Assembly: GCF_030538655.1 (NCBI RefSeq)
Contig: NZ_JAUNTO010000007.1
Location: forward strand, 62,001 to 126,000
Direction: 5' to 3'
Source: Paracoccus sp. (in: a-proteobacteria)
Lineage (GTDB): Bacteria; Pseudomonadota; Alphaproteobacteria; Rhodobacterales; Rhodobacteraceae
DNA length: 64,000 nt
Part shown: positions 35,405 through 44,362 of the stretch, piece after piece
How the letters are laid out: the number at the start of each line of letters is the position of its first letter
Numbering within the stretch: position 1 is the first letter of the stretch
Made by a program: the position numbers and the translations under genes
The notes under the pieces: model-generated
What the model was told of the DNA's origin: nothing
What the model saw: only the letters and a program-made list of their open reading frames with translations
Databases searched by the model: none

Positions 35405-35971
35405 ATGATTCACTCCGTTCTCATCATCCTGACGCAAGGCTATGCCGATTGGGAAACGCCGCTGATTTCGGCCATCGGGGGCAGCTTTTTTGATGTGCCG
35501 GTGCGCCACGCAACACCAGGAGGCGGTGCCGTTACCTCGATAGCCGGGCTGCACGTTACCGGACTGCCCGACATCGCCGCTGCGGATGACGACGTGATCG
35601 TGTTATGCGGCGGGCGGGCATGGACCAGCGACAATCCGCCTGCGGTCGAGGATATGCTACGCGCCGCCCATGCGCGCGGGCAGACGGTCGCCGGAATCTG
35701 CGCCGCCACGCTGGCTTTGGGGCGGGCAGGGCTGTTTGCGGGGGCCGCCCACACCTCGAACGGCCTGCCGTTCATAGATGAGCACCTGCCCGGCTATGTG
35801 GGCCGTGACCGTTATCGCGACGTGCCCCATGCTGTTGCGGACAATCGCGTCATCAGCGCCCCCGGCTCGGCTCCGCTCAGCTTTGCGGTTCAGGTGCTTC
35901 GTGCGGCAGGGGTGGGCGAGGATGACTTGTCGCAAATGCAGCAGATGCTGTTGCGAGAGCGGGCCGGATGA
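35405..35971 (+). CDS. DJ-1/PfpI family protein
   Basis: The ATG at 35405 gives 188 residues with a class I glutamine-amidotransferase-like fold: SVLIILTQGYADWETPLI, VIVLCGGRAW, the nucleophile-elbow motif GICAATLALGRAGLF (Cys in the expected place), and NRVISAPGSAPLSFAVQVL. Members include glyoxalase III, chaperones and regulators fused to HTH domains; the activity of this one is not known. Its stop overlaps the flavin monooxygenase start by four bases, so the pair is one operon. Confidence 0.85.
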   Translation: MIHSVLIILTQGYADWETPLISAIGGSFFDVPVRHATPGGGAVTSIAGLHVTGLPDIAAADDDVIVLCGGRAWTSDNPPAVEDMLRAAHARGQTVAGICAATLALGRAGLFAGAAHTSNGLPFIDEHLPGYVGRDRYRDVPHAVADNRVISAPGSAPLSFAVQVLRAAGVGEDDLSQMQQMLLRERAG

Positions 35972-37092
35972 CTGGTGCGCTGCGAAACCGCCCCGTCACC
36001 ATCATCGGTGCAGGTGTGGCCGGGTTGACCGCAGCCACCGCCCTGGCCCAACGGGGCGCGCGGGTGACAGTGCTGGAACAGGCCGATGCCCTGCGCGAAG
36101 TCGGCGCGGGGCTGCAAATCTCGCCCAATGCCGGGCGGGGGCTGGCGGCGCTTGGGCTGGCCGATGCGGCGGACGCGGTTTCGCTGCGCAGCCACGGTGT
36201 GCGGATGCACAGCGCCGCCGGGCGGCTGCTGGCGCAGCTTGACCTGCCTGCACGCCAGCCTGACGCACCGTTCCGGCTGTTCTACCGCGCCCGGCTGGTC
36301 GAGGTGCTGGAACAAGGCGCGCGTGATGCAGGGGCCGAGATTCGGCTGAACACCCCCATCACTGACCTGCCCGATGCGCCGCTGCTGATCGGTGCCGACG
36401 GGCTGCGCAGCATGGTGCGGGCGGCGCTGAATGGCCCGGCGCGGCCCTATTACACCGGGCAGACGGCATGGCGTATGCTGATCCCCGACGATGGCAGCGC
36501 CCCATGGGCTGACCTGTTCATGGGGCCGGGCCGACATCTGGTCAGCTATCCCTTGGCCGGGGGCTTGCGCAATATCGTTGCCGTTCTGGCGCGCCCGCAT
36601 TGGAAGGCCGAGGGCTGGTCCTATGCCGACAGCCCGGCCAACCTGCGCCGTGCGTTTGCGGGCTTTGGCGGGCCGGTGCCGGACTGGCTGGCGCAGGTGC
36701 AGGAAACCGGAGTCTGGGGTCTGTTCCGTCACGATGTCGCGCCGTTCTGGCACGACGACAGCCGCGTCATCATCGGCGACGCCGCCCATCCGACGCTGCC
36801 CTTCATGGCGCAAGGTGCGGCGATGGCGATCGAAGACGGCTGGCTGCTGGCCGCCTGTCTGGACGCCGACCCCGATCAGGCCGCCGCGCTGGCCCGGTTT
36901 CAGGCGTTGCGGCAGGACCGCTGCACCCGTATCGTCGCCACCGCCAGCCGCAACGCCACCGCCTATCACCTGCAAGGCCCCGCCGCGCTGGCCGCCCGCA
37001 TCGGGTTGCGGGGCATCGGCGCCCTTGCCCCCGAACGCCTGACCGCGCAATTCGACTGGATCTACGGCTATGATCCGCGCGCGGCGGTCTGA
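35968..37092 (+). CDS. FAD-dependent aromatic monooxygenase (salicylate hydroxylase-like)
   Basis: The 374-residue protein belongs to the PHBH-type flavoprotein group. It shows VTIIGAGVAGLTAATALAQRGARVTVLEQ (dinucleotide fold), GAGLQISPNAGRGL, LIGADGLRSMVR (DG motif), and RVIIGDAAHPTLPFMAQGAAMAIEDGWLLA (GD motif). Such enzymes hydroxylate aromatic compounds using NAD(P)H and oxygen in the cytoplasm. The substrate is not shown; no ring-cleavage genes are nearby. It is coupled to the DJ-1 gene by an ATGA overlap. Confidence 0.88.
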   Translation: MTGALRNRPVTIIGAGVAGLTAATALAQRGARVTVLEQADALREVGAGLQISPNAGRGLAALGLADAADAVSLRSHGVRMHSAAGRLLAQLDLPARQPDAPFRLFYRARLVEVLEQGARDAGAEIRLNTPITDLPDAPLLIGADGLRSMVRAALNGPARPYYTGQTAWRMLIPDDGSAPWADLFMGPGRHLVSYPLAGGLRNIVAVLARPHWKAEGWSYADSPANLRRAFAGFGGPVPDWLAQVQETGVWGLFRHDVAPFWHDDSRVIIGDAAHPTLPFMAQGAAMAIEDGWLLAACLDADPDQAAALARFQALRQDRCTRIVATASRNATAYHLQGPAALAARIGLRGIGALAPERLTAQFDWIYGYDPRAAV

Positions 37093-37204
37093 CGGCTTGC
37101 TGTTCGCGTAAATACGCAAAACTGGCCCGTGCCGCACGGTCCCTTGCCCGCGCCCTTTGCACAGGCTATCACCCCGAACCAATCCGACCCAAAGGCACGA
37201 ACCC

Positions 37205-38332
37205 ATGCGCGCAGAAACTCAGGCCACCATTGATGCGATCCGCAAATCGCTGACCCTGCTTGCCCAACGCATGGATTGGGACACGGCGCCGCACCGGCTG
37301 GAAGAAATGAACGCCATGATCGAGGATGGCGACCTGTGGTCCGACCCGGCCCGCGCGCAGAAACTGATGCGCGACCGGCAGGCGCTGTCGGATGCCGTCG
37401 AAACCTATCGTCGGTTAAGCCAAGACCTTGATGACAATGCCGAATTGATCGAACTGGGCGAGGCCGAGGGCGATGATGAAGTCGTGGCCGAGGCCGAAGC
37501 CGCGCTGAAATCCCTGCGTGAAACCGCCGCGCAGAAGGAACTGGAAGCCCTGCTGAATGGCGAGGCCGACGCCAACGACACTTTCCTTGAAATCAACGCA
37601 GGCGCGGGCGGCACGGAAAGCTGCGACTGGGCCTCGATGCTGGCGCGGATGTATGTCCGCTGGGCGGAAAAGCGCGGCTATCAGGTTGAATTGATTTCGG
37701 AAAGTGCCGGGGACGAAGCGGGTATCCGTTCGGCGGCCTATAAGATCAGCGGCCATAACGCCTATGGCTGGCTGAAATCCGAAAGCGGCGTGCACCGGCT
37801 GGTCCGCATCAGCCCCTATGACAGCGCGGCGCGGCGGCATACCTCGTTTTCGTCGGTCTGGGTCTATCCTGTGGTGGATGATAACATCGAAATCACCATT
37901 CCCGACAATGAGATACGGATCGACACCTATCGGTCGTCCGGTGCGGGCGGGCAGCACGTCAACACCACCGACTCGGCTGTGCGGATCACTCACCTGCCGA
38001 CCGGGATCGTCGTGACATCCTCGATGAAATCGCAGCACCAGAACCGCGAGGCGGCGATGAACGCCCTGCGCTCGCGTCTGTATCAGGTCGAGCTGGACCG
38101 TCGCAACGCCGCCATCAACGCCCAGCACGACGCCAAGGGCGATGCCGGCTGGGGCAACCAGATCCGCAGCTATGTGCTGCACCCCTATCAGATGGTCAAA
38201 GACCTGCGCACCTCCGAGGAAACCAGCGATACGCAGGGCGTGCTGGACGGCGATCTGGACGCATTTATGGCGGCGACGCTGGCGATGGATGTAGCGGGCA
38301 AGAGCCGGGCCGAGGCGAACGCCGAAGATTGA
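37205..38332 (+). CDS. prfB: Peptide chain release factor 2
   Basis: RF2 recognises UGA and UAA stop codons. The start at 37205 gives 375 residues. The stop-codon-reading loop is in GLDG-SPF-like context [16 protein letters not shown], and the catalytic loop [24 protein letters not shown] has the GGQ. Alignment of the N-terminal [14 protein letters not shown] with E. coli LEEVNAELEQPDVW shows that the in-frame UGA of the E. coli autoregulatory frameshift site is absent. It is a single gene with the 11-bp repeat array in the downstream gap. Confidence 0.96.
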   Translation: MRAETQATIDAIRKSLTLLAQRMDWDTAPHRLEEMNAMIEDGDLWSDPARAQKLMRDRQALSDAVETYRRLSQDLDDNAELIELGEAEGDDEVVAEAEAALKSLRETAAQKELEALLNGEADANDTFLEINAGAGGTESCDWASMLARMYVRWAEKRGYQVELISESAGDEAGIRSAAYKISGHNAYGWLKSESGVHRLVRISPYDSAARRHTSFSSVWVYPVVDDNIEITIPDNEIRIDTYRSSGAGGQHVNTTDSAVRITHLPTGIVVTSSMKSQHQNREAAMNALRSRLYQVELDRRNAAINAQHDAKGDAGWGNQIRSYVLHPYQMVKDLRTSEETSDTQGVLDGDLDAFMAATLAMDVAGKSRAEANAED

Positions 38333-38464
38333 TTCTGCCCCGCACGGGACGTTTGACGTTCTGACAATGCGGATGCAAAAATGGTGCGCAACGGCTGCGG
38401 ACGTTGCGTTGTGGCCGCCTGCGCAACATGGCACCGTTTCAGCCAGCATTTGCCGGGTTTTCGG

Positions 38465-38519
38465 CTGCACAACCCGTGCACCACCTGTGCACAGGCTGTA
38501 CACAAGCTGTACACAGCCC
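38465..38519 (+). repeat. Five-unit array of an 11-bp direct repeat, copy 1
   Basis: Five consecutive 11-base units: CTGCACAACCC, GTGCACCACCT, GTGCACAGGCT, GTACACAAGCT and GTACACAGCCC (consensus GTRCACAnnCY). The array lies between prfB and the converging lysE-like gene. About 70 to 110 bases upstream, CGCAACG and CGTTGCG form an inverted repeat. An almost identical array lies at 56258-56312 in the same orientation. An 11-base period would shift the reading frame each unit, so it is unlikely to be coding; it may be a protein-binding site. Confidence 0.85.
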
Positions 38520-38539
38520 CGCGCAACGTACGCTGCTTT

Positions 38540-39169
38540 TCAGCGCCGTTCCGCCGCCAGTTTCAGCGCCAGCGCGGCCAGCACGGTTCCCATCAGCCAG
38601 CGCTGCACCACCGCCCAGCCGGGGTGTCGGGTCAGAAACAGCGCCACCGATCCGGCGCCCAGTGCGATCATCGCGTTCACCGTTACGCTGATGGCGATCT
38701 GCACCCCGCCCAGAGCCAGCGACTGCGCCAGCACCGATCCATGCCCCGGTTGAATGAACTGCGGCAGCAGCGACAGATACATCACCGCGATTTTCGGGTT
38801 CAGCAGATTGGTGACAAAGCCCATCAGAAACAGCCGACGCGGGCTGTCATGCGGCAGATCTCGCGCCCGAAACGCGCCGCGTGCGCCGGGCCGCACCGCC
38901 TGCCATGCCAGCCACAGCAGATACCCCGCCCCGGCCAGCCGCAGCGCGTCATAGGCCCAGGGCACCATCATCACCAATGCCGTAATCCCAAAGGCCGCGC
39001 ACAACATATAGAACACGAACCCCATGGCCACCCCGCCCAGCGAGATCAGCCCCGCGCGCGGCCCCTGCGTGATCGAGCGCGACACCAGATAGATCATGTT
39101 CGGCCCCGGCGTCAGCACCATGCCAAGCGAGATCAGGGCAAAAGCCATCAGATGGGCGGAATCGGGCAT
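38540..39169 (-). CDS. LysE/RhtB family amino acid exporter
   Basis: The ATG at 39169 (AGGTG six bases upstream) gives 209 residues. The LysE pattern is clear: FALISLGMVLTPGPNMIYLVSRSITQGPRAGLISLGGVAMGF, then GAGYLLWLAWQAVRPGARG and FLMGFVTNLLNPKIAVMYLSLLPQFI. Six hydrophobic helices fit a small inner-membrane exporter of amino acids or their derivatives. Substrate is unknown. Confidence 0.88.
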   Translation of the reverse strand: MPDSAHLMAFALISLGMVLTPGPNMIYLVSRSITQGPRAGLISLGGVAMGFVFYMLCAAFGITALVMMVPWAYDALRLAGAGYLLWLAWQAVRPGARGAFRARDLPHDSPRRLFLMGFVTNLLNPKIAVMYLSLLPQFIQPGHGSVLAQSLALGGVQIAISVTVNAMIALGAGSVALFLTRHPGWAVVQRWLMGTVLAALALKLAAERR

Positions 39170-39220
39170 CGGGCACCTCTGACCCATCTGTCATGAATTC
39201 CGAATGCCGCCGCAAGTCTC

Positions 39221-39268
39221 GTCTTTCGTTTGAAAATATCCCACGGGGTCCGGGGTGTGAAACCCCGG
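39221..39268. repeat. Rhodobacteraceae-type intergenic hairpin repeat, copy C
   Basis: GTCTTTCGTTTGAAAATATC is followed by CCACGGGGT and a seven-base-pair stem CCGGGGT/ACCCCGG (39250-39268). It matches copy B closely in the first 20 bases and lies between the divergent lysE-like and patatin genes, so it is not a terminator for either. Confidence 0.7.
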
Positions 39269-39408
39269 CTTTGGGCGTGTCGGTGTCTCTGGTTGCGGCA
39301 CCTGTCATTGACCAGACAGCAGGCGCTCCGGCGGGCGTGCCGCCATTTCCGGCTGCGCTGCGATGCAGCATATGATATTCTGCAAAGGAAAATCACCGGA
39401 GACCGCCC

Positions 39409-40524
39409 GTGAAAGACAAATATATCAATCTGGCATTGCAGGGTGGCGGGGCGCATGGGGCCTTTACCTGGGGTGTGATCGACCGCCTGCTGGATGAGGA
39501 CTGGTTGCATATCGAGGGAATCACCGGCACTTCGGCGGGGGCGATGAATGGCGCCGCGCTCAAGGCCGGGCTGGTGGCGGGGTCCGGGGCAGGGCGGCGG
39601 GCGGCGCGGGTCAATCTTGCGCATCTGTGGTCCGAGGTCGGGCAGGCCAGTGACAACCGGGTGGTGCGCTGGATTCATTCGATGTTTCCGGTTCCACGGC
39701 AGTTCGAACGCCTGGCCGAGATGTTTTCGCCCTTTGCCTGGATGGACAATCTGACGCGGGTCATCAGCCCCTATGATTACGGGCCGTTCTATGTAAACCC
39801 GCTGGGGTCGATCCTGAAAACGCTGCCTTACCCGGATTTCAGCAGCAACAAGGGGCCGCGGTTTTTTGTGACGGCCACCAATGTCCGCACGGGCCGCGTC
39901 AAGATTTTCACCGGCGATCAGGCGACGCCTGAGGCGGTGATGGCATCGGCCTGTCTACCGACGCTGTTTCGCGCGGTTGAAATCACCGACCCCAAAACCG
40001 GCATTTCTGAAGCCTATTGGGACGGTGGCTATTCCGGCAACCCGGCGCTGTTTCCCTTGTATACGCCGGATCTGCCGCGTGACATCGTGATCGTGAACAT
40101 CAACCCGATGCGACGCGACAGCCTGCCCAAGACACCGGCGGCGATTCATGACCGGCTGAACGAGGTCAGCTTTAACGCTGCGCTGTTGTCGGAACTGCGG
40201 GCGATCAGCTTTGTCAAACGGCTGTTCGAGGAACGGCGCACGGCCAGCCGCCGGATTGACGAGCTGAAGCTGTTCGAGATGCTGAACGGTCTGTTTGACG
40301 AAAAGCGGCTGGCAAACCAGCAGATGAAAGACGTTCTGGTTCACATGATTCTGGACGACGAGTTGATGACGAACCTGACTGCGCGCACCAAGATCATGCC
40401 CGCCCCCGGCCTGTTGGAGCAGATGATGTCCTGCGGCCAGGATGCCGCCGACCGCTGGCTGGATCAAAACGCTGATGCGCTGAATCACCGCGATACGGTT
40501 GATTTGCGGGCGCTGTTTTCCTGA
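39409..40524 (+). CDS. Patatin-like phospholipase
   Basis: The 371-residue protein starts at GTG with GGAG nine bases upstream. It has the patatin features: oxyanion-hole glycines LALQGGGAHGAFTWG, the nucleophile elbow GITGTSAGAMNG (GxSxG type, Ser in TSAG) and the catalytic Asp motif YWDGGYSGNPALFPLY (DGG). There is no signal peptide, so it is probably cytoplasmic or secreted by another route. Family members hydrolyse phospholipids or other lipid esters. The C-terminal 100 residues are helical (LKLFEMLNGLFDEKRLANQQMKD). It stands alone. Confidence 0.92.
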   Translation: MKDKYINLALQGGGAHGAFTWGVIDRLLDEDWLHIEGITGTSAGAMNGAALKAGLVAGSGAGRRAARVNLAHLWSEVGQASDNRVVRWIHSMFPVPRQFERLAEMFSPFAWMDNLTRVISPYDYGPFYVNPLGSILKTLPYPDFSSNKGPRFFVTATNVRTGRVKIFTGDQATPEAVMASACLPTLFRAVEITDPKTGISEAYWDGGYSGNPALFPLYTPDLPRDIVIVNINPMRRDSLPKTPAAIHDRLNEVSFNAALLSELRAISFVKRLFEERRTASRRIDELKLFEMLNGLFDEKRLANQQMKDVLVHMILDDELMTNLTARTKIMPAPGLLEQMMSCGQDAADRWLDQNADALNHRDTVDLRALFS

Positions 40525-40529
40525 ACCGG

Positions 40530-41082
40530 CGGGGGCGCTTGGCGGGGTCGGGATCATCGGCTTGGCCGTGTCCTTGCTGCTTGTGTCCCGAAACGCATGT
40601 TGCTGGCGGGAACATTCGCAGAAAGAGGGTGGCCGGGTTTGGGGTAGTCGGCATGACCGGCGCCAGCATCGGTTGATTGTCCGGCGCGGTGATGTCGCCT
40701 TTGGCTGGGTCTGACAAGGGCCAGATTCCTCCCTTTGTGCGGATATTCGACCACGCCGGCGCGGTCAAAACGTGCCTAGGATGGGGCTGAATGGTTTCCG
40801 CGATCTGCGTTCACCCGCATAGACGGATCGCAGGATGGGCATCCGGTCCACGATCCGCCTGCCGGTGCGGCTCAGGTTGCGCCCGGCCTTGGCCAGCCAG
40901 CGGATCAGCATGGCAAAGGCGCAGCACGCCGACGCCGCGCAGCGGGATGCCGCTGTCATGTTCGGGCCGTCAGCGGTTGGGGCAGCAGTCGTCGATTTCA
41001 GGGGCCAGATGCTGATGCCGGTGGGGGCGAGCACGCTCCGCCCGGCCAGAAAGGACGCCTTGCCCTTTTGCTGCGGGCGCAT
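40530..41082 (-). pseudogene. Decayed DUF502-family membrane-protein gene
   Basis: Pieces of a DUF502 protein can be read on the minus strand in changing frames. One frame has SFLAGRSVLAPTGISIW and WLAKAGRNLSRTGRRIVDRMPILRSVYAG (to 40813). The next has TQIAETI (40810-40790), another RAGVVEYPHKG (40763-40731), and another MPTTPNPATLFL (from 40654). An out-of-frame IPLRGVGVL also fits the middle of the family. The order matches an intact homologue, but at least three frameshifts and a shortened middle make it non-functional. Intact members are inner-membrane proteins of unknown function. Confidence 0.75.
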
Positions 41083-41165
41083 GGGACGGCGGCGGAGGGG
41101 TCGCTGTCGCGCACCGCGGGTCTTTGGGGGCCAAGGCTGGGGCGTCGTCGCGGGGCAGGGGGCAA

Positions 41166-41196
41166 CGAAAAACGGCGGCCTTTTCGGGCCGCCGTT
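41166..41196 (-). terminator. Terminator of the ahcY-metK operon
   Basis: A perfect ten-base-pair stem AACGGCGGCC/GGCCGCCGTT with loop ttttcg lies directly after the metK stop; on the minus strand it runs into TTTTTCG. Confidence 0.85.
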
Positions 41197-41199
41197 GCG

Positions 41200-42378
41200 T
41201 CAGGTCAGCGCCGCGTTCAGCGCCTCGGCCTTGTCGGTGCGTTCCCAACTGAAGGCAGTCGCCCCGTTCAGCGCATAGGGCTGGCGCCCGAAATGGCCAT
41301 AGCTGGCGGTGGGGCGATAGATCGGGTGCAGCAGGTCCAGATCGCGGATGATCGCAAAGGGGCGCAGGTCGAACACTTCGCGCACGGCGGCCACGATGCG
41401 GCTATCCGCCACGCGGCCGGTGCCAAAGCTGTTGAGCGAAATCGAGGTCGGCTGCGCCTCGCCGATGGCATAGCTGACCTGAATTTCACAGCGCTTCGCC
41501 AGACCGGCGGCGACGATGTTCTTGGCGATCCAGCGCCCGGCATAGGCGGCGGAACGGTCCACCTTGGACGGGTCTTTGCCGGAAAACGCCCCGCCACCGT
41601 GGCGGGCCATGCCGCCATAGCTGTCCACGATGATCTTGCGCCCGGTCAGCCCGCAGTCCCCCACCGGGCCGCCGATGACAAAGGTGCCGGTCGGGTTGAT
41701 GAAATACTTGGTCCGATCCGACAGCCACTCGGCGGGCAGCACGGGGCGGATGATATGTTCCATCACCGCCTCGCGCAGATCGGCCAGGGTGATGTCGGGG
41801 TTGTGCTGAGTGGACAGCACCACGGCATCCACGCCAGCGGGACGGCCCTGATCGTCATAGTGGAACGTCACCTGCGATTTCGCATCCGGGCGCAGCCAGG
41901 GCAGGGTGCCGTCGCGGCGCGCCTGTGACTGACGCTCGACCAGGCGGTGGGCATAGGTGATCGGGGCGGGCATCAGCACATCGGTTTCGTCCGAGGCATA
42001 GCCGAACATCAGCCCCTGATCGCCCGCGCCCTGTTCTTCAAGGCTGGCGCGGTCCACGCCCTGATTGATGTCGGGCGACTGTTTGCCGATGATGTTGATG
42101 ACGGAACAGGTATTGCCGTCGAACCCCACATCCGACGAGGTATAGCCGATGTCGTTGATGACGCCGCGCACGATGCTTTCCAGATCGACCCATGCGGATG
42201 TGGTGATTTCGCCCGAGATGATCGCGACCCCGGTTTTCACCATGGTTTCGCAGGCGACACGCGCGCGCGGGTCTTCGGCGATGATGGCATCCAGAACGGC
42301 GTCGCTGATCTGATCGGCGATCTTGTCGGGATGACCTTCCGAGACGGATTCGGATGTGAACAGGGAATATTCGGTCAT
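41200..42378 (-). CDS. metK: S-adenosylmethionine synthetase
   Basis: MetK makes SAM from methionine and ATP. The 392-residue length is typical. Motifs: [26 protein letters not shown], the methionine-loop [12 protein letters not shown], and the P-loop-like [21 protein letters not shown]. It begins one base after the ahcY stop, so both are translated from one mRNA. MetK and AhcY together run the SAM cycle. Confidence 0.98.
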   Translation of the reverse strand: MTEYSLFTSESVSEGHPDKIADQISDAVLDAIIAEDPRARVACETMVKTGVAIISGEITTSAWVDLESIVRGVINDIGYTSSDVGFDGNTCSVINIIGKQSPDINQGVDRASLEEQGAGDQGLMFGYASDETDVLMPAPITYAHRLVERQSQARRDGTLPWLRPDAKSQVTFHYDDQGRPAGVDAVVLSTQHNPDITLADLREAVMEHIIRPVLPAEWLSDRTKYFINPTGTFVIGGPVGDCGLTGRKIIVDSYGGMARHGGGAFSGKDPSKVDRSAAYAGRWIAKNIVAAGLAKRCEIQVSYAIGEAQPTSISLNSFGTGRVADSRIVAAVREVFDLRPFAIIRDLDLLHPIYRPTASYGHFGRQPYALNGATAFSWERTDKAEALNAALT

Positions 42379-42379
42379 G

Positions 42380-43768
42380 TCAGTAACGATAATGGTCTGA
42401 TTTGAAGGGGCCTTGCGGCGTGACGCCGATATAGTCGGCCTGTTCGGGCGACAGTTCGGTCAGCTTGACGCCGATGCGGTCCAGATGCAGGCGCGCGACC
42501 TTTTCGTCCAGCGCCTTGGGCAGAATATAGACGCCGGGGGCGTAGTCGTCGCCCTTGGTCCACAGCTCGATCTGCGCCAGCACCTGGTTCGTAAACGACG
42601 CCGACATCACAAAGGACGGGTGGCCGGTCGCATTGCCAAGGTTCAGCAGGCGGCCCTGGGACAGCAGAATGATGCGGTTGCCCGAGGGCATTTCGATCAT
42701 GTCCACCTGATCCTTGATATTGGTCCATTTGTGGTTTCGCAGGCTGGCGACCTGAATTTCGTTGTCGAAATGGCCGATGTTGCCGACGATGGCCATGTCT
42801 TTCATCTGCCGCATATGTTCGATGCGGATCACGTCGCGGTTGCCGGTGGTGGTGACGAAAATGTCGGCGGTGGCGGCGACGTCTTCCAGCAGCACGACCT
42901 CGAACCCGTCCATCGCGGCTTGCAGGGCGCAGATCGGGTCAACCTCGGTCACTTTGACCCGCGCGCCCGCGCCTGCGAGGCTGGCGGCGCTGCCCTTGCC
43001 GACGTCGCCATAGCCGCAGACGACGGCGACCTTGCCTGCCATCATCACGTCGGTCGCGCGGCGGATGCCATCGACCAGCGATTCCTTGCAGCCGTATTTG
43101 TTGTCGAATTTCGACTTGGTTACGCTGTCGTTAACGTTAATGGCCGGGAAGGGCAGCAGGCCGCGCTTGTGCAGGTCATACAGGCGATGCACCCCGGTTG
43201 TGGTTTCCTCGGACACGCCCTGAATGGCGTCGCGCTGTGCGGTGAACCAGCCGGGGCTGGTGGCAAGGCGGCGTTTGATCTGCGCGAACAGGGCCTCTTC
43301 TTCCTCGGAGGTGGGCGTTTCGATCAGGCCGGTTTCGCCCGCCTCGACCCGCGCGCCCAGCAGAATATACATGGTCGCATCGCCGCCATCGTCCAGAATC
43401 ATGTTGGCATGGCCGTCGAACTGGAAAATCTGGTCGGTATAGGACCAGTATTCCGCCAGCGTTTCGCCCTTGATCGCAAAGACCGGCACGCCCGAGGCCG
43501 CAATCGCCGCCGCCGCGTGATCTTGGGTCGAATAAATATTGCACGACGCCCAACGCACCTGCGCCCCAAGGGCCACCAGCGTTTCGATCAGCACGGCGGT
43601 CTGGATCGTCATATGCAGGCTGCCCGCGATCCGCGCGCCCTTGAGCGGCTGTGCGTCACCGTATTCCGCCCGCAACGCCATCAGGCCCGGCATCTCGGTT
43701 TCCGCAATGTCCAGTTCCTTGCGGCCAAACTCGGCCAGGCTGATGTCGCGGATAATATGGTCGGTCAC
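42380..43768 (-). CDS. ahcY: S-adenosylhomocysteine hydrolase
   Basis: AhcY splits SAH, the product of SAM-dependent methylation, into adenosine and homocysteine. The GTG at 43768 with AGGAG six bases upstream gives 462 residues, the usual length; in-frame extension to 43894 has no similarity. Seen are [20 protein letters not shown], the NAD-binding [29 protein letters not shown], and the C-terminal KSDHYRY. It is the first gene of an ahcY-metK operon with a palindrome in its upstream region. Confidence 0.98.
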   Translation of the reverse strand: MTDHIIRDISLAEFGRKELDIAETEMPGLMALRAEYGDAQPLKGARIAGSLHMTIQTAVLIETLVALGAQVRWASCNIYSTQDHAAAAIAASGVPVFAIKGETLAEYWSYTDQIFQFDGHANMILDDGGDATMYILLGARVEAGETGLIETPTSEEEEALFAQIKRRLATSPGWFTAQRDAIQGVSEETTTGVHRLYDLHKRGLLPFPAINVNDSVTKSKFDNKYGCKESLVDGIRRATDVMMAGKVAVVCGYGDVGKGSAASLAGAGARVKVTEVDPICALQAAMDGFEVVLLEDVAATADIFVTTTGNRDVIRIEHMRQMKDMAIVGNIGHFDNEIQVASLRNHKWTNIKDQVDMIEMPSGNRIILLSQGRLLNLGNATGHPSFVMSASFTNQVLAQIELWTKGDDYAPGVYILPKALDEKVARLHLDRIGVKLTELSPEQADYIGVTPQGPFKSDHYRY

Positions 43769-44104
43769 AGAAGGCTCCTGTCCTGTCGGATCATTCGCGC
43801 AGGGCATAGCCCAACAGGCCCGCAACCGAAAGAGGTAATGGCCAGCCGCCCCTTTTGTGCAGTGTAATCTGCGCGAAATGCAATATATGTCCAATTGGAC
43901 AGGTTGGACGGTGTAAGATTTCTCGTTATACGGGCGATGTGACGGGGAATAAGCGCAGTATCTGCTAACGTCAGCCCCACGAATACCGGCGTTTGCCCAG
44001 ATTCGTTTTCAAGTTCTCAAAATTTTTGCTTGTTTTCCCGTCACATAACAACATTTTTGCGCATAGCGCAAATGACAGCCCAAAACATCCTGTATTGTGC
44101 GCAC
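43769..44104. other. Upstream region of ahcY without genes
   Basis: This 336-base gap must hold the ahcY promoter and the end of the small gene at 44105. It contains the palindrome at 43888-43901 and a seven-base-pair hairpin TTTGCGC/GCGCAAA at 44056-44072. No RNA gene or clear SAM-type riboswitch core was recognised. Confidence 0.5.
43888..43901 (-). promoter_or_regulatory. Palindromic candidate operator upstream of ahcY-metK
   Basis: TGTCCAATTGGACA is a perfect 14-base palindrome about 120 bases before the ahcY start, with a further TCCAA half-site nearby and an AT-rich TATATT directly next to it that could be a -10 box. The position suits a repressor of SAM-cycle genes, but the regulator is unknown. 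Confidence 0.45.
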
Positions 44105-44362
44105 TTATGGCTGCGCAGGGCGATCAAAGCGTGACTGGCCGAGAATCTCGCCCACATCGTTGACCGTCAGCCGACATACGCGCGATCCATACTGAAACAG
44201 CAATCGCCAGCGACCGACATCCGCCCCCTCGCCGCGTTCGCAACGTGTGGCAATTTGTCCGGCGCGCATCAGATCGCGGAATTCGGTTTGCGTCAGGTCA
44301 AAGGCGGCGGCGGGAATGGCCGCGTCTACGGTAAAGGGGGGCAGGTCAGGTTGCGTCGTCAT
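44105..44362 (-). CDS. Small hypothetical protein (DUF6522-like)
   Basis: The ATG at 44362 overlaps the end of rlmE by 17 bases and gives 85 residues. Features are [57 protein letters not shown] and a short tail. From memory this resembles the DUF6522 family of small Rhodobacteraceae proteins; no function is known. It is the last gene of the ppx2-rlmE cluster on the minus strand. Confidence 0.6.
   Translation of the reverse strand: MTTQPDLPPFTVDAAIPAAAFDLTQTEFRDLMRAGQIATRCERGEGADVGRWRLLFQYGSRVCRLTVNDVGEILGQSRFDRPAQP

Noticed and set aside
38465..38519. CRISPR array
   Set aside because: Units are 11 bases long with no spacers, and no cas genes are in the window.
40835..41278. Plus-strand open frame between patatin and metK
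   Set aside because: It overlaps the metK 3' end antisense and the DUF502 remains; its translation has no protein-like features.
43769..43990. SAM-II, SAH or SAM/SAH riboswitch upstream of ahcY
   Set aside because: Such elements are common in Rhodobacterales, but I could not match their conserved cores by eye. A covariance search would be decisive.
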